From Halobellus captivus (GTDB taxonomy: Archaea; Halobacteriota; Halobacteria; Halobacteriales; Haloferacaceae), in contig NZ_RDQE01000002.1 in assembly GCF_003697845.1 (NCBI RefSeq), positions 62,001 through 126,000 on the forward strand: a stretch of DNA of 64,000 nucleotides, read 5' to 3'. This document shows, one piece after another, positions 55,922 to 63,619 of the stretch. A program made the translations under genes and the position numbers. The notes below the pieces were generated by a model. That model had not been told where the DNA came from, did no database searches, and saw only the letters and a program-made list of their open reading frames with translations. Position 1 is the stretch's first letter. Every line of letters starts with the position of its first letter.

Positions 55922-57071
55922 CGCGTCGATCCCCGTCACGCGATCCGCGGTAGAGCAGTTCACGGAACGGTATCTTCGCTCTCTCGGCTGCTCCATCGAG
56001 CGAAGCGACGAACACTGGGTGGTGTCGGTACCTGAAGACACGGACGCCGGGATCTCCCACGGAAAACACACGCTCGTCCGTGGAGAGGGTGCTCCAGACG
56101 ATGACGATGATGGCACGAAGCGGCTGCATCCGGAGAGTGCGTTCTTTCAGCGACTCCTCCGTGAGGCAGGGGAACGGTCGCCTACTGGCAAGCTATCGAT
56201 CGAGAGCAACTCTGATATCGAGACGCCGGAGTGGATCCACAATGGCGGCGTTGGAGTACAGAACGTGGAGTTCACTCCGTACTACGACCGCACGGCCGTC
56301 GTGGTTCTCTTCCGCGTCGGCATCGAGACCGTCAGTGAATACCAACGAGAGTTCCTCCGCGCCGTCGCCGTGGATGCACGATCAGGGGATCATCTACCGG
56401 AATTAGCGGATTCCTTCCTCGAACTGACGTCGATAGAATCCAGCGAAGTCTCCGGTGGCTACGCGCAATTGGGACGAACGGAGGTGGAACCGCTTCTAGA
56501 TACGGCTCGTGAGCTGGTCCTGGACGGGCTACAAGACCGACTCGACGAGATCCATCGGGAAGCCTCCCGTGCGGCAGATTCGGAAGTCGAAGAGTACCGC
56601 CGGCTGCAAGAGCAGCGCATCGAGGAACTACTGGAGGAACACTCGGACTTGTCGTCGAAGATCAGCGACCTGAGTGAGCAGATCAACACCGGAGACGAAG
56701 GTTCACGGGTCCAAGCGCTGCGGGAACGAAAGGAACTCAAATCGGAGTACGAGGAACTCGACGAGACGCTCAACGAGTTACGAGAGCGCCGTGACGGTGG
56801 GTTCCCCGAGCGACAGCGCGAGATCCGGGAGCGGCACGCACTCGACGTGCGGGTCACGCCGCTCACGTTGACGGAGATCGAGTACGAGCGGGGCGAGGTC
56901 GATTTCAAGCTTCGTGACGGGGACACAAGTCGAACCGTTACTCTCGGATACGGGAGCGGGGTGACGGAGACTGTACGATGTGCGTCGTGTGATCGGGTAC
57001 TCTCTGAACACAACCCGCTACGATCGATTTCGAACGGTCTCGAATGTCAGATCTGTGCTAAAGAACAGTGA
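55914..57071 (+). CDS. Coiled-coil protein with C-terminal zinc finger, coupled to the helicase
   Basis: A 385-aa protein. Residues 1-190 are a mixed alpha/beta domain (SAVEQFTERYLRSLGCSIERSDEHWVV; VEFTPYYDRTAVVVLFRVGIETVSEYQREFL). About 195-307 are a long coiled coil (QEQRIEELLEEHSDLSSKISDLSEQI). A beta segment and a four-Cys zinc finger (CASC...CQIC, about 356-379) end it. It overlaps the helicase by 8 nt, so made in step with it. No known family recognised; it may link helicase to ATPase or DNA. Confidence 0.7.
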   Translation: MPDASIPVTRSAVEQFTERYLRSLGCSIERSDEHWVVSVPEDTDAGISHGKHTLVRGEGAPDDDDDGTKRLHPESAFFQRLLREAGERSPTGKLSIESNSDIETPEWIHNGGVGVQNVEFTPYYDRTAVVVLFRVGIETVSEYQREFLRAVAVDARSGDHLPELADSFLELTSIESSEVSGGYAQLGRTEVEPLLDTARELVLDGLQDRLDEIHREASRAADSEVEEYRRLQEQRIEELLEEHSDLSSKISDLSEQINTGDEGSRVQALRERKELKSEYEELDETLNELRERRDGGFPERQREIRERHALDVRVTPLTLTEIEYERGEVDFKLRDGDTSRTVTLGYGSGVTETVRCASCDRVLSEHNPLRSISNGLECQICAKEQ

Positions 57072-57138
57072 GATCATGGTTCTTCACCTGAAGACCCGGA
57101 GTAGTTCGACCGGTCACGACCAACAGATCGACTGATTG

Positions 57139-58089
57139 CTACCGGAGGCGAGCAGTTATCCGATCGTCCCCGTTCTCGATCTGGACGAGACCGTCATCGG
57201 AAAGGTCCGAAAGGAGACCTCGCAGCCACTCTCGCCCGTGTTCGCCGTCCGGCGTGTAGTCTACTCGAATCCGATGGCCGAGCGTGTCTATCTCGATCTC
57301 CTCGTGTTCGCCGAGGAGTCGAACAACGCGCCCGCGGAACTGCCGACGGCTCCCCTCGAAGCTCGGCTGTGTGGGCACGTCGGGCGCGGTGAAGTCGCCC
57401 GTTTGGTACGCGTGACACCACTCGCGCCAGGGACACCCGGCCTCGTCACACCGTGGTTTCTTCCCGCAGGCGACGCCGCCGAGTTCCATGATCGCGTTGT
57501 TCCAGGTTCGGGAGCCGCCCTCGGGCATGAGGTGGGAGGCGACCCGCTCGAAGGCCGCGTCGTCGTCCGGGACGTCGAACGCGCGGTAGAGCACGCGTTT
57601 CACGTTGGTGTCGACGACCGCGTCGCCCGCGTCGAACGCGAACGACGCCACCGCGTTGGCGGTGTACGGGCCGACGCCCATCAGCTCCTGAAGCTCCTCC
57701 GGAGACTCCGGGAACTCCCCGCCGTACTCCGTCCCGACCTGCGTCGCCGCCTCGTGGAGGTACTTCGCGCGGTTGTTGTATCCGAGCGAGTGATCCGACC
57801 AGAAGGCGACCACGTCGCTTCGGTCGGCGTCCGCGAGAGCGGCCGCGGTCGGCCAGCGCTCGAGGAAGTCCTCCCACGCGGGAACGACCCGATCGAGTTG
57901 CGTCTGTTGGCTCATCACTTCGCTGACGAGGATCTCGTAGGGATCGGTCGTCCGCCGCCAGGGGAACTCGCGATGGTCCCCCTCGTACCACTCGACGAGC
58001 GCGGTGCGAACCGCGTCGCGGTCCGCCGGAAGCGACGGAGCGTCGTCGGCGGCGAGTCCGCGGGAGGAGGTCCCGTCGTGGTCGGTCAT
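57139..58089 (-). CDS. mutY: A/G-specific adenine DNA glycosylase
   Basis: A 316-aa protein: YEILVSEVMSQQTQLDRV (E57), the HhH motif LMGVGPYTANAVASFAF, AVVDTNVKR (D160) and a Fe-S cluster with C208, C214, C219 and C225. Cys spacings (5, 4, 5) differ from the bacterial 6-2-5. It removes A opposite 8-oxoG. A short C-terminal wing replaces the bacterial NUDIX-like domain. It marks return to core chromosome, 67 bp from the island. Confidence 0.93.
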   Translation of the reverse strand: MTDHDGTSSRGLAADDAPSLPADRDAVRTALVEWYEGDHREFPWRRTTDPYEILVSEVMSQQTQLDRVVPAWEDFLERWPTAAALADADRSDVVAFWSDHSLGYNNRAKYLHEAATQVGTEYGGEFPESPEELQELMGVGPYTANAVASFAFDAGDAVVDTNVKRVLYRAFDVPDDDAAFERVASHLMPEGGSRTWNNAIMELGGVACGKKPRCDEAGCPWREWCHAYQTGDFTAPDVPTQPSFEGSRRQFRGRVVRLLGEHEEIEIDTLGHRIRVDYTPDGEHGREWLRGLLSDLSDDGLVQIENGDDRITARLR

Positions 58090-58110
58090 ACGTCTCGTCG
58101 GAACGCGGGC

Positions 58111-58120
58111 GGTTTATCGG
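58111..58120 (-). promoter_or_regulatory. TATA-like box of mutY
   Basis: CCGATAAACC on the minus strand, centred about 27 nt from the ATG at 58089. Confidence 0.5.
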
Positions 58121-58206
58121 TGATGGTCCGGATCGACGCGAGTGAGAAGACGGGCGGCGGGATCGAGAGTCGATCGAGGAGGACCCGAACCGTGGGCGGC
58201 GAGCCG

Positions 58207-59547
58207 CTACGCGACCTCGGCGATCGCGGTCGTCAACAGATCACAGCCGAGGTCGATCTCGCGTTCGGTGACGTCGAGCGGCGGGAGGATCCGGATCACC
58301 TTCTGGCCGCATGCCAGGGTGAGCAGGCCGTGTCGGACCGCCCGTTCGACCACCTCGTCGCGGCGGTCCGTCGTGTCGAACTCCACGGCGAGCATGAGCC
58401 CCTTTCCGCGCACGTCGACGACGCCCTCGGGATCGGCGTCGCGCATCGTCTCGAGGAACTGTCGGCCGCGCTCGCTCGCGTTCTCCATGAGCCCCTCCTC
58501 GCGGATCGCGTCGATCGTCAGCGAGCCCTGAAGGGAGCCGATGATATCGCCCGCCCCCCACGTCGAGGAGATCCGACCGGTCTCCTCGGGGAACACGTCC
58601 GACCGGGAGACGGTCGCGCCGACGCGCAGGCCCTTCGCGCTCGTGATCACGTCGGGCTCGAGCGCGTAGTTGTCCGCACCCCACATCTCGCCGGTCCGGC
58701 CGAGTCCGGACTGGATCTCGTCGGCGATGAGGGTGATGTCGTGTTCCTCGACGAGGTCGGCGATCTCGTCGGTGAACGCCTCCGAGGGGAACCGATAGCC
58801 GCCCTCGCCCTGGATCGGCTCCATGATGAGGTACGCGACCTCGTCGGGGTCGATGTGGCCGCTCTTCGGGTCGAACTTCTCGCGGAGTCGGGACTCGCCG
58901 TCGGCGAAGAAGCCACACGAGCAGGTGTTGGCCGAACACGTCCGGTCGTCACAGAACGGCGCGTCGTGGACGCCGCTCATCTCCGGGAAGTCCCGGCGAT
59001 AGACCGACTTCGAGCGGTTGAGCGAGAGCGCGCCGAGCGTCCGCCCGTGGAACGCGCCCTCGAAGGTGATCGCGTACTTCGCGCCGTCGGCGGCGTCGTA
59101 TGAGATCTTGATCGCGTTCTCGACCGCCTCCGCGCCCGAGTTCGAGAGGAACACGGTGTCCATGTCGTAGTGGGCGGTGATGTCGGTGAGCCGGTCCATG
59201 AGGTCGGCGGGACCGGGAGCCGCCTCGCCCGGCGGGTTGCCGTCGGAGACGTAGAAGTCCTGTCCCGCGATCTTCGTCGGATCCACGATATCGAACTCCT
59301 CGAGCGGCTCGGTGATGAGCGGGTTGTTGTATCCGAGCGGCGCGGCGGCGACGTGGCTCGTGAAGTCCAGGAGGACGTTGCCGTCGACGTCGGTACAGAA
59401 GGGTCCCGTCGCGGGCGCGGTGCGGTCCCAGACGAACTCGTAGACGTACGTGCTCGGCGCCGCCGATCGGTGGTGGTGATCGACCCACTCCTGGGCTCGC
59501 TCGCCGGGGAAATCGGCCACTTCGGGTGTTACGGTGTCACGGTCCAT
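58207..59547 (-). CDS. Class III PLP aminotransferase with four-cysteine insert
   Basis: A 446-aa protein of the ArgD/GabT class. VFLSNSGAEAVENAIKISY, FHGRTLGALSLNRSKS, IMEPIQGEGG, LIADEIQSGLGRTG and the PLP lysine in ITSAKGLRVGA are seen. After FHGRT an insert with C199, C204, C209 and C211 is present, outside the usual fold; it could bind zinc or an Fe-S cluster. The substrate is a diamine or omega-amino acid, not specified. Confidence 0.88.
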   Translation of the reverse strand: MDRDTVTPEVADFPGERAQEWVDHHHRSAAPSTYVYEFVWDRTAPATGPFCTDVDGNVLLDFTSHVAAAPLGYNNPLITEPLEEFDIVDPTKIAGQDFYVSDGNPPGEAAPGPADLMDRLTDITAHYDMDTVFLSNSGAEAVENAIKISYDAADGAKYAITFEGAFHGRTLGALSLNRSKSVYRRDFPEMSGVHDAPFCDDRTCSANTCSCGFFADGESRLREKFDPKSGHIDPDEVAYLIMEPIQGEGGYRFPSEAFTDEIADLVEEHDITLIADEIQSGLGRTGEMWGADNYALEPDVITSAKGLRVGATVSRSDVFPEETGRISSTWGAGDIIGSLQGSLTIDAIREEGLMENASERGRQFLETMRDADPEGVVDVRGKGLMLAVEFDTTDRRDEVVERAVRHGLLTLACGQKVIRILPPLDVTEREIDLGCDLLTTAIAEVA

Positions 59548-59647
59548 ACGATGGGATGTATCCCGACGGCGAAAAAACGGGGGGCTACCATGGGAGGACG
59601 CCCGGCGACGAACGCGTCGGAGATCGAGAGAGAACGCGTCGGGTCGG

Positions 59648-59923
59648 TCAGTGTTCGATGTACGTGGTCTCCCACTCGGTGCGCGCGTCTATCTCGCGTC
59701 GACCGCGGCGAGTGAGGGTGTAGTAGTTCGTCCGCCGGTCGCGCTGTCCCTTCTCGACGAGCCCCTTCTCGACGAGCGTGTCGAGGTTCGGATAGAGCCG
59801 GCCGTGGTGGATCTCCTTCTCGTAGTAGTCCTCCAGTTCGTCCTTGATCGCCAATCCGTGCGGCTCCTCGAGGCCGGCGATCACGTAGAGCAAGTCGCGC
59901 TGGAAACCTGTGAGGTCGTACAT
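59648..59923 (-). CDS. PadR-family transcriptional regulator
   Basis: A 91-aa winged helix: LTGFQRDLLYVIAGL, then EDYYEKEIHHGRLYPNLDTLVEKGLVEKG (the recognition helix with GRLYP) and RRTNYYTLTRRGRREI. It starts at ATG 59923. It is short, lacking the C-terminal dimerisation helix of longer PadR proteins. The palindrome ACATATATGT lies between its TATA stretch and its start, so self-repression is likely. Confidence 0.88.
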   Translation of the reverse strand: MYDLTGFQRDLLYVIAGLEEPHGLAIKDELEDYYEKEIHHGRLYPNLDTLVEKGLVEKGQRDRRTNYYTLTRRGRREIDARTEWETTYIEH

Positions 59924-59935
59924 GCGGCTGTGCGA

Positions 59936-59945
59936 ACATATATGT
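59936..59945. promoter_or_regulatory. Palindromic operator of the PadR gene
   Basis: ACATATATGT, a perfect palindrome 13-22 nt upstream of the ATG, next to an AT-rich promoter stretch (59947-59963). Arms resemble the ATGT/ACAT half-sites used by PadR proteins. Confidence 0.5.
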
Positions 59946-60247
59946 GGAAAATAAATAAATATACCGTTACATAGGATCGGAATTCCAGGTAATCCGACAC
60001 GTATCACCCCGGTATGAGTCGTTCGGAAATGTCATGTGACGTAGTGAATTTACCGGATCGTCCGACGTTTTCGGCGGCAAAAACTCATTACATAACTGAT
60101 GTATATCCGGTGATGCCGGTCTCTCGTCACCGTTGGATCGACGGACTCGGCGTCGACGAACCGGGGGCTACGTGTTCGATCGTCGAGAACGAACGCAGGC
60201 CCCACGCGGAAAAAAGCCGCGTGAGGCGCGTTCGAATTGGTCCCCGC

Positions 60248-60277
60248 TGACGCTTCGGCCCTCCAGACGAAGCGTCA
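60248..60277 (+). repeat. 10-bp perfect inverted repeat (hairpin)
   Basis: Arms TGACGCTTCG and CGAAGCGTCA with a 10-nt loop. As RNA it would form a stable stem. It could be a terminator, a small RNA element or a protein-binding site. Confidence 0.7.
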
Positions 60278-60321
60278 CGTGACAGTATTGGGTTGATAGT
60301 AATAAACCTATCGAGCGCTGG

Positions 60322-60468
60322 CTACATGTGTTCCTCTTCCAACACCCATCCGAGCGCACGCTTGTAGTGGGTGAAGAGCTCCTCGACGCCGCGGTGGGAC
60401 ATGTCGTCGTCGGCCAACTCCTCACACAGGAACTCGTACTGCTCGCGGACCTCCTCTTCCGAGCGCAT
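60322..60468 (-). CDS. 48-aa conserved haloarchaeal small protein
   Basis: Reads MRSEEEVREQYEFLCEEL, then DDDMSHRGVEELFTHYKRALGWVLEEEHM, two acidic helices. ATG 60468 is chosen because upstream sequence is shadow coding of another strand. It is divergent from priS. Function unknown. Confidence 0.6.
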   Translation of the reverse strand: MRSEEEVREQYEFLCEELADDDMSHRGVEELFTHYKRALGWVLEEEHM

Positions 60469-60591
60469 GCGGAACGGTACGCGTGCCCGACCCAAAGGGT
60501 TGTGGTCGTCGACGCCGAGCGGCGTCGGATCCGGTCCGACCCGGTCGCGAGCGACACGCCTATACGGTGACCCCGGATACATGGTGGAACG

Positions 60592-61755
60592 ATGGACGAT
60601 CGGACGCGCGAGTACCTCCGGGGTCGGTTCGGCGACTACTATCGAGGGATCTCCCTGTCGCCGCCGCCGGACGCCCACCTCCGCGAGTGGGGACACATCC
60701 CGTGGACGCCCGGCGCGGGCACGACGATGGTCCGCCACCAGTCGATGTACGACCTGGGCGACCTCGACACGTTCTTCGCGGACAACGCCCCGCGACACGC
60801 GTACTTCTCGGCCGCGCGATACGACGATCCGGGCGCGTCGACCATGTCGAGGAAGGGGTGGCGCTCCGCCGACCTCGTCTTCGACCTCGACGCCGACCAC
60901 CTTCCCGGCGTCGACCCCGAGTCCGCGAGCTACCGGGAGATGCTCGAGAGCTGTAAGGACGCCCTCCTTCGACTGCTCGATTTCCTCGAGAACGACTTCG
61001 CGTTCGAGGACCTCACGGTCGTCTTCTCCGGGGGGCGCGGCTACCACGTCCACGTCCGCGACGAGTCGATCCGCGAGCTGGAAAGCGAGGCTCGCCGGGA
61101 GGTCGTCGACTACGTCCGCGCGATCGACCTCGACGTCGACGGGCTGATCCGCACCGTCTCCGACCGCGGAACGACGAAACGGGTGCTCCGCACCGAGGGC
61201 GGGTGGGGCGCGCGCGTCCACGACGCGCTCGTCGAGTACGCCGACGACCTCCGGGAGATGGACGACGCGGACGCCCGCGAGCGGCTCATGGAGCTCGACG
61301 GGATCGGCGAGGGCCGCGCGGAGACGATCCTCGGCGCGTTCGATCGAAACCCCGACGCGGTCCGTGAGGGAAACGTCGAGGCCGGCGGCCCGGGGGTGCG
61401 CCGGCTCGTCTCCGCGCTCGCCGCCCGGGTTGCCGCGACCGACGCCGCCCCGATCGACGAACCGGTGACGACCGACACGCGCCGGCTCATTCGGCTGCCC
61501 GGAACGCTTCACGGCGGGTCGGGACTCGTCGTCACGCCCATCGACCGTGACGACCTCGACGGGTTCGACCCGCTTCGGGACGCGGTGCCCGAACGGTTCG
61601 TCGGCCGGGACATCCGGATCGAGGCCGACGGGGACTCGACGGTAGAATTAAACGGCAAGAGGGTCACAGTCCAAGCCGGCGAGAACACCGTACCCGAGTT
61701 CGCGGGCGTCTTCCTGATGACCCGCGGCGAGGCACGGAAGGCCCCCGAACGATGA
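60592..61755 (+). CDS. priS: DNA primase small (catalytic) subunit
   Basis: A 387-aa protein. The catalytic triad starts with VFDLDADH (D98, D100), with the SGGRGYHVHVRD motif and the third Asp further on; VTTDTRRLIRLPGTLHGGSG is the conserved end of the domain. It makes RNA primers with PriL, which is not in this window. A CCTATACGG box lies about 28 nt upstream. Overlaps the GINS gene by ATGA. Confidence 0.95.
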   Translation: MDDRTREYLRGRFGDYYRGISLSPPPDAHLREWGHIPWTPGAGTTMVRHQSMYDLGDLDTFFADNAPRHAYFSAARYDDPGASTMSRKGWRSADLVFDLDADHLPGVDPESASYREMLESCKDALLRLLDFLENDFAFEDLTVVFSGGRGYHVHVRDESIRELESEARREVVDYVRAIDLDVDGLIRTVSDRGTTKRVLRTEGGWGARVHDALVEYADDLREMDDADARERLMELDGIGEGRAETILGAFDRNPDAVREGNVEAGGPGVRRLVSALAARVAATDAAPIDEPVTTDTRRLIRLPGTLHGGSGLVVTPIDRDDLDGFDPLRDAVPERFVGRDIRIEADGDSTVELNGKRVTVQAGENTVPEFAGVFLMTRGEARKAPER

Positions 61756-62873
61756 ACCTGGACGAACTGCGCTCGGTACAGGCGAAGGAACGCCGCAAGG
61801 ACAGCCTCCAGCACCTGCGGGACGCCTTCTACGACGACGTGGCGGGATACGTCTCCGACCTGCGCGCCGCGCGTGACGGACGCGCCGACCAGGTCGACGA
61901 CCCCTTCTCGGACGACGACGTTCGGCGGATGTCCGACGAGCTCGAGACGGCCGAGGAGGTCGCGGAGGCGCTCTACGAGCGCCGCGTCGGCAAGGTCGTC
62001 AAGCTCGCGTCGTTCGCGGCGGCGGACATGTCCGTCGAGACGGAGGGGATGACCACCCAGGAGCGCGCGCTCTTCGACGACCTCGTCGCGCGGATCCGCG
62101 CCAACAAGTCCGAGGTCCTCGCGACGCTGGCCGGCGAGGTGCCGCCCGCGGGAGACGGCGAGACCCCCCCGAACCCCACGGATCAGAGCGAACCGACGGA
62201 TCGTTCGACCGCAAGCGACGCCGACGGATCACCGACGGAGGAAGCGGACTCGATCCCCGAATCGGAGATCCCGCCCGCCTCCGACGTTCCGCCCGACTCC
62301 GATTCGCCGGAGGCCGATGACCCCGTCTCACGGGCAGCCGAGACCTCCGACGACGCTCTGCCACAGGACCTCGAGGAGGACACATCGCCGGAAGCCGCTC
62401 CCGATCCGGACGTGCTCGCGGGAGCGATGGGCGGTGGCTCCACGGAGCCGTCCGACGACGGATCGTCCTCCGATCGGATCGAGCCGACCGACGCGAACGC
62501 GTCCACGAGCGACGCCGAACCCGGTACCGCGAGCACCGACGGCGGCCCGACGCCGGTGGACCCGGATCCCGCACCTCCCGGCGCGCCGGGGGTGGACGGT
62601 TCGGGTGTCGACGAACCGGGTCCGGTCTCGAACGGACCGGCTCCGTCCGAAGACAACAGATCGGCAGCGACGGAGGAAAGAGAGTCGTCGTCGACGACTG
62701 AAACCGACACGCCGACGATCGACCGCGAGACCGTCCGCATCACCCGTGACGTCGGCGAGATATTCGGCGTCGACGAGCGCGAGTACGACCTCGCGAGCGA
62801 GGACGTCGTCACGCTCCCCGCCGCGAACGCGGACCCGCTCGTCCAACGGGACGCCGCGGAGCGGATCGACTGA
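61752..62873 (+). CDS. GINS complex subunit (archaeal Gins51-type)
   Basis: A 373-aa protein. Residues 1-130 are the GINS A domain (DELRSVQAKERRKDSLQHLRDAFYDDVAGYVSDL, helical). A 185-residue Ser/Asp/Pro low-complexity linker follows, then the small B domain (TVRITRDVGEIFGVDEREYDLASEDVVTLP). GINS ties MCM helicase to primase and polymerase. Coupling to priS is the usual archaeal arrangement. Confidence 0.9.
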   Translation: MNLDELRSVQAKERRKDSLQHLRDAFYDDVAGYVSDLRAARDGRADQVDDPFSDDDVRRMSDELETAEEVAEALYERRVGKVVKLASFAAADMSVETEGMTTQERALFDDLVARIRANKSEVLATLAGEVPPAGDGETPPNPTDQSEPTDRSTASDADGSPTEEADSIPESEIPPASDVPPDSDSPEADDPVSRAAETSDDALPQDLEEDTSPEAAPDPDVLAGAMGGGSTEPSDDGSSSDRIEPTDANASTSDAEPGTASTDGGPTPVDPDPAPPGAPGVDGSGVDEPGPVSNGPAPSEDNRSAATEERESSSTTETDTPTIDRETVRITRDVGEIFGVDEREYDLASEDVVTLPAANADPLVQRDAAERID

Positions 62874-62957
62874 GGTCGGGGCGTCGTCGTGTCGACACCA
62901 CACCGATTCCCCGGACACCACGTCGACTTTTACGCCGCCATCGGATACCGTTCGACC

Positions 62958-63596
62958 ATGGACGACGATCGAGCGACGGACGAACGGATCGAGGGGCCGT
63001 CCCCGACCGCCTCCCGCGTCCTCGGTGCGGTCGCGACGCTCGCCGCGCTCGGCGGGATCCTCCTCGCGATACGCCTCGATCCGACGTTCTCGTGGACGAC
63101 CGACGCGCTCTCCGATCTGGGCGTTCGCGACCGGAGCGCCCCGGCGTTCAACGGCGGACTGGTCCTCGGCGGGCTCGCGGGGCTCGGCTACGCCGCCGGG
63201 CTATGGGGACGCGGACAGGCGGACATGCCCGTTCGGCTCCGAGCGATCGTCCTCGCGCTCGCGATGGTCTCGATGGCCGGCGTCGGCGTCTTCGACCTCA
63301 CGCGGCCGCTCCACGGCCCGGCGGCGGTCGGCTTCTACCTCCTGGTCACGGTCGTCTTCGGGATCGACGGGACCGTTCGTCGGAACGTCACGACCGGCCG
63401 GATCGCGCTCGCATTCGTCCCCGTTCACGTGGCCGTCTGGGCCTCGTTCCTCGCGGGATTCTGGCCGGTGATGGGGCTCGCGCTGCCGGAACTCCCGGGC
63501 GCGCTCATGCTCGCCGCGTGGGTGTGGCTCGTCGGCCCGCTACCGGTGATCCGGGCAGGGTCGGTCGACTCCGAGTCCGCGACCGACGAACACTAA
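62958..63596 (+). CDS. DUF998-like membrane protein
   Basis: A 212-aa protein with six hydrophobic segments (VLGAVATLAALGGILLAI, GGLVLGGLAGLGYAAGL, AIVLALAMVSMAGVGVF, AVGFYLLVTVVFGI, VHVAVWASFLAGFW, GALMLAAWVWLV). SWTTDALSDLGVRDRSAPAFNGGLV is the DUF998 signature. ATG 62958 has CTTTTACG about 30 nt upstream. Function unknown. Confidence 0.8.
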   Translation: MDDDRATDERIEGPSPTASRVLGAVATLAALGGILLAIRLDPTFSWTTDALSDLGVRDRSAPAFNGGLVLGGLAGLGYAAGLWGRGQADMPVRLRAIVLALAMVSMAGVGVFDLTRPLHGPAAVGFYLLVTVVFGIDGTVRRNVTTGRIALAFVPVHVAVWASFLAGFWPVMGLALPELPGALMLAAWVWLVGPLPVIRAGSVDSESATDEH

Positions 63597-63619
63597 CCCG
63601 GTCGCGGGCTACGGGGGCC

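Larger units (their letters stand above)
42899..57071. other. Defence island: McrBC plus helicase-methylase-ATPase (Hma-like) system
   Basis: Eleven genes are bounded by the hotdog gene on the left and mutY on the right, with lower GC than the chromosome. On the plus strand lie mcrB-mcrC and the helicase with a coiled-coil/zinc protein. On the minus strand lie the ATPase, the membrane protein, the methyltransferase, Doc, two micro-ORFs and a 127-aa protein. No integrase, tRNA or clear direct repeats were found at its ends. Confidence 0.7.
59924..60321. other. 398-bp intergenic region
   Basis: It contains the PadR promoter, an inverted repeat TACAT-N5-ATGTA (60089-60103), and one weak 78-codon plus-strand ORF (60014-60250) with no recognised motif and atypical composition. 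That ORF's stop sits in the first arm of a strong hairpin (60248-60277). Confidence 0.5.

Noticed and set aside
42899-57071. Classifying the island as BREX or DISARM
   Set aside because: No PglZ, BrxL, DrmB (DUF1998) or PLD protein was seen; the DUF499/DUF1156/helicase set fits the Hma type better.
57072-57138. Integration (att) site at the right island edge
   Set aside because: No tRNA, no matching repeat near 42.5 kb and no integrase in the window.
60014-60250. 78-codon ORF before the hairpin
   Set aside because: No recognised motif, atypical composition, no clear TATA box; kept only as a note in the intergenic region.
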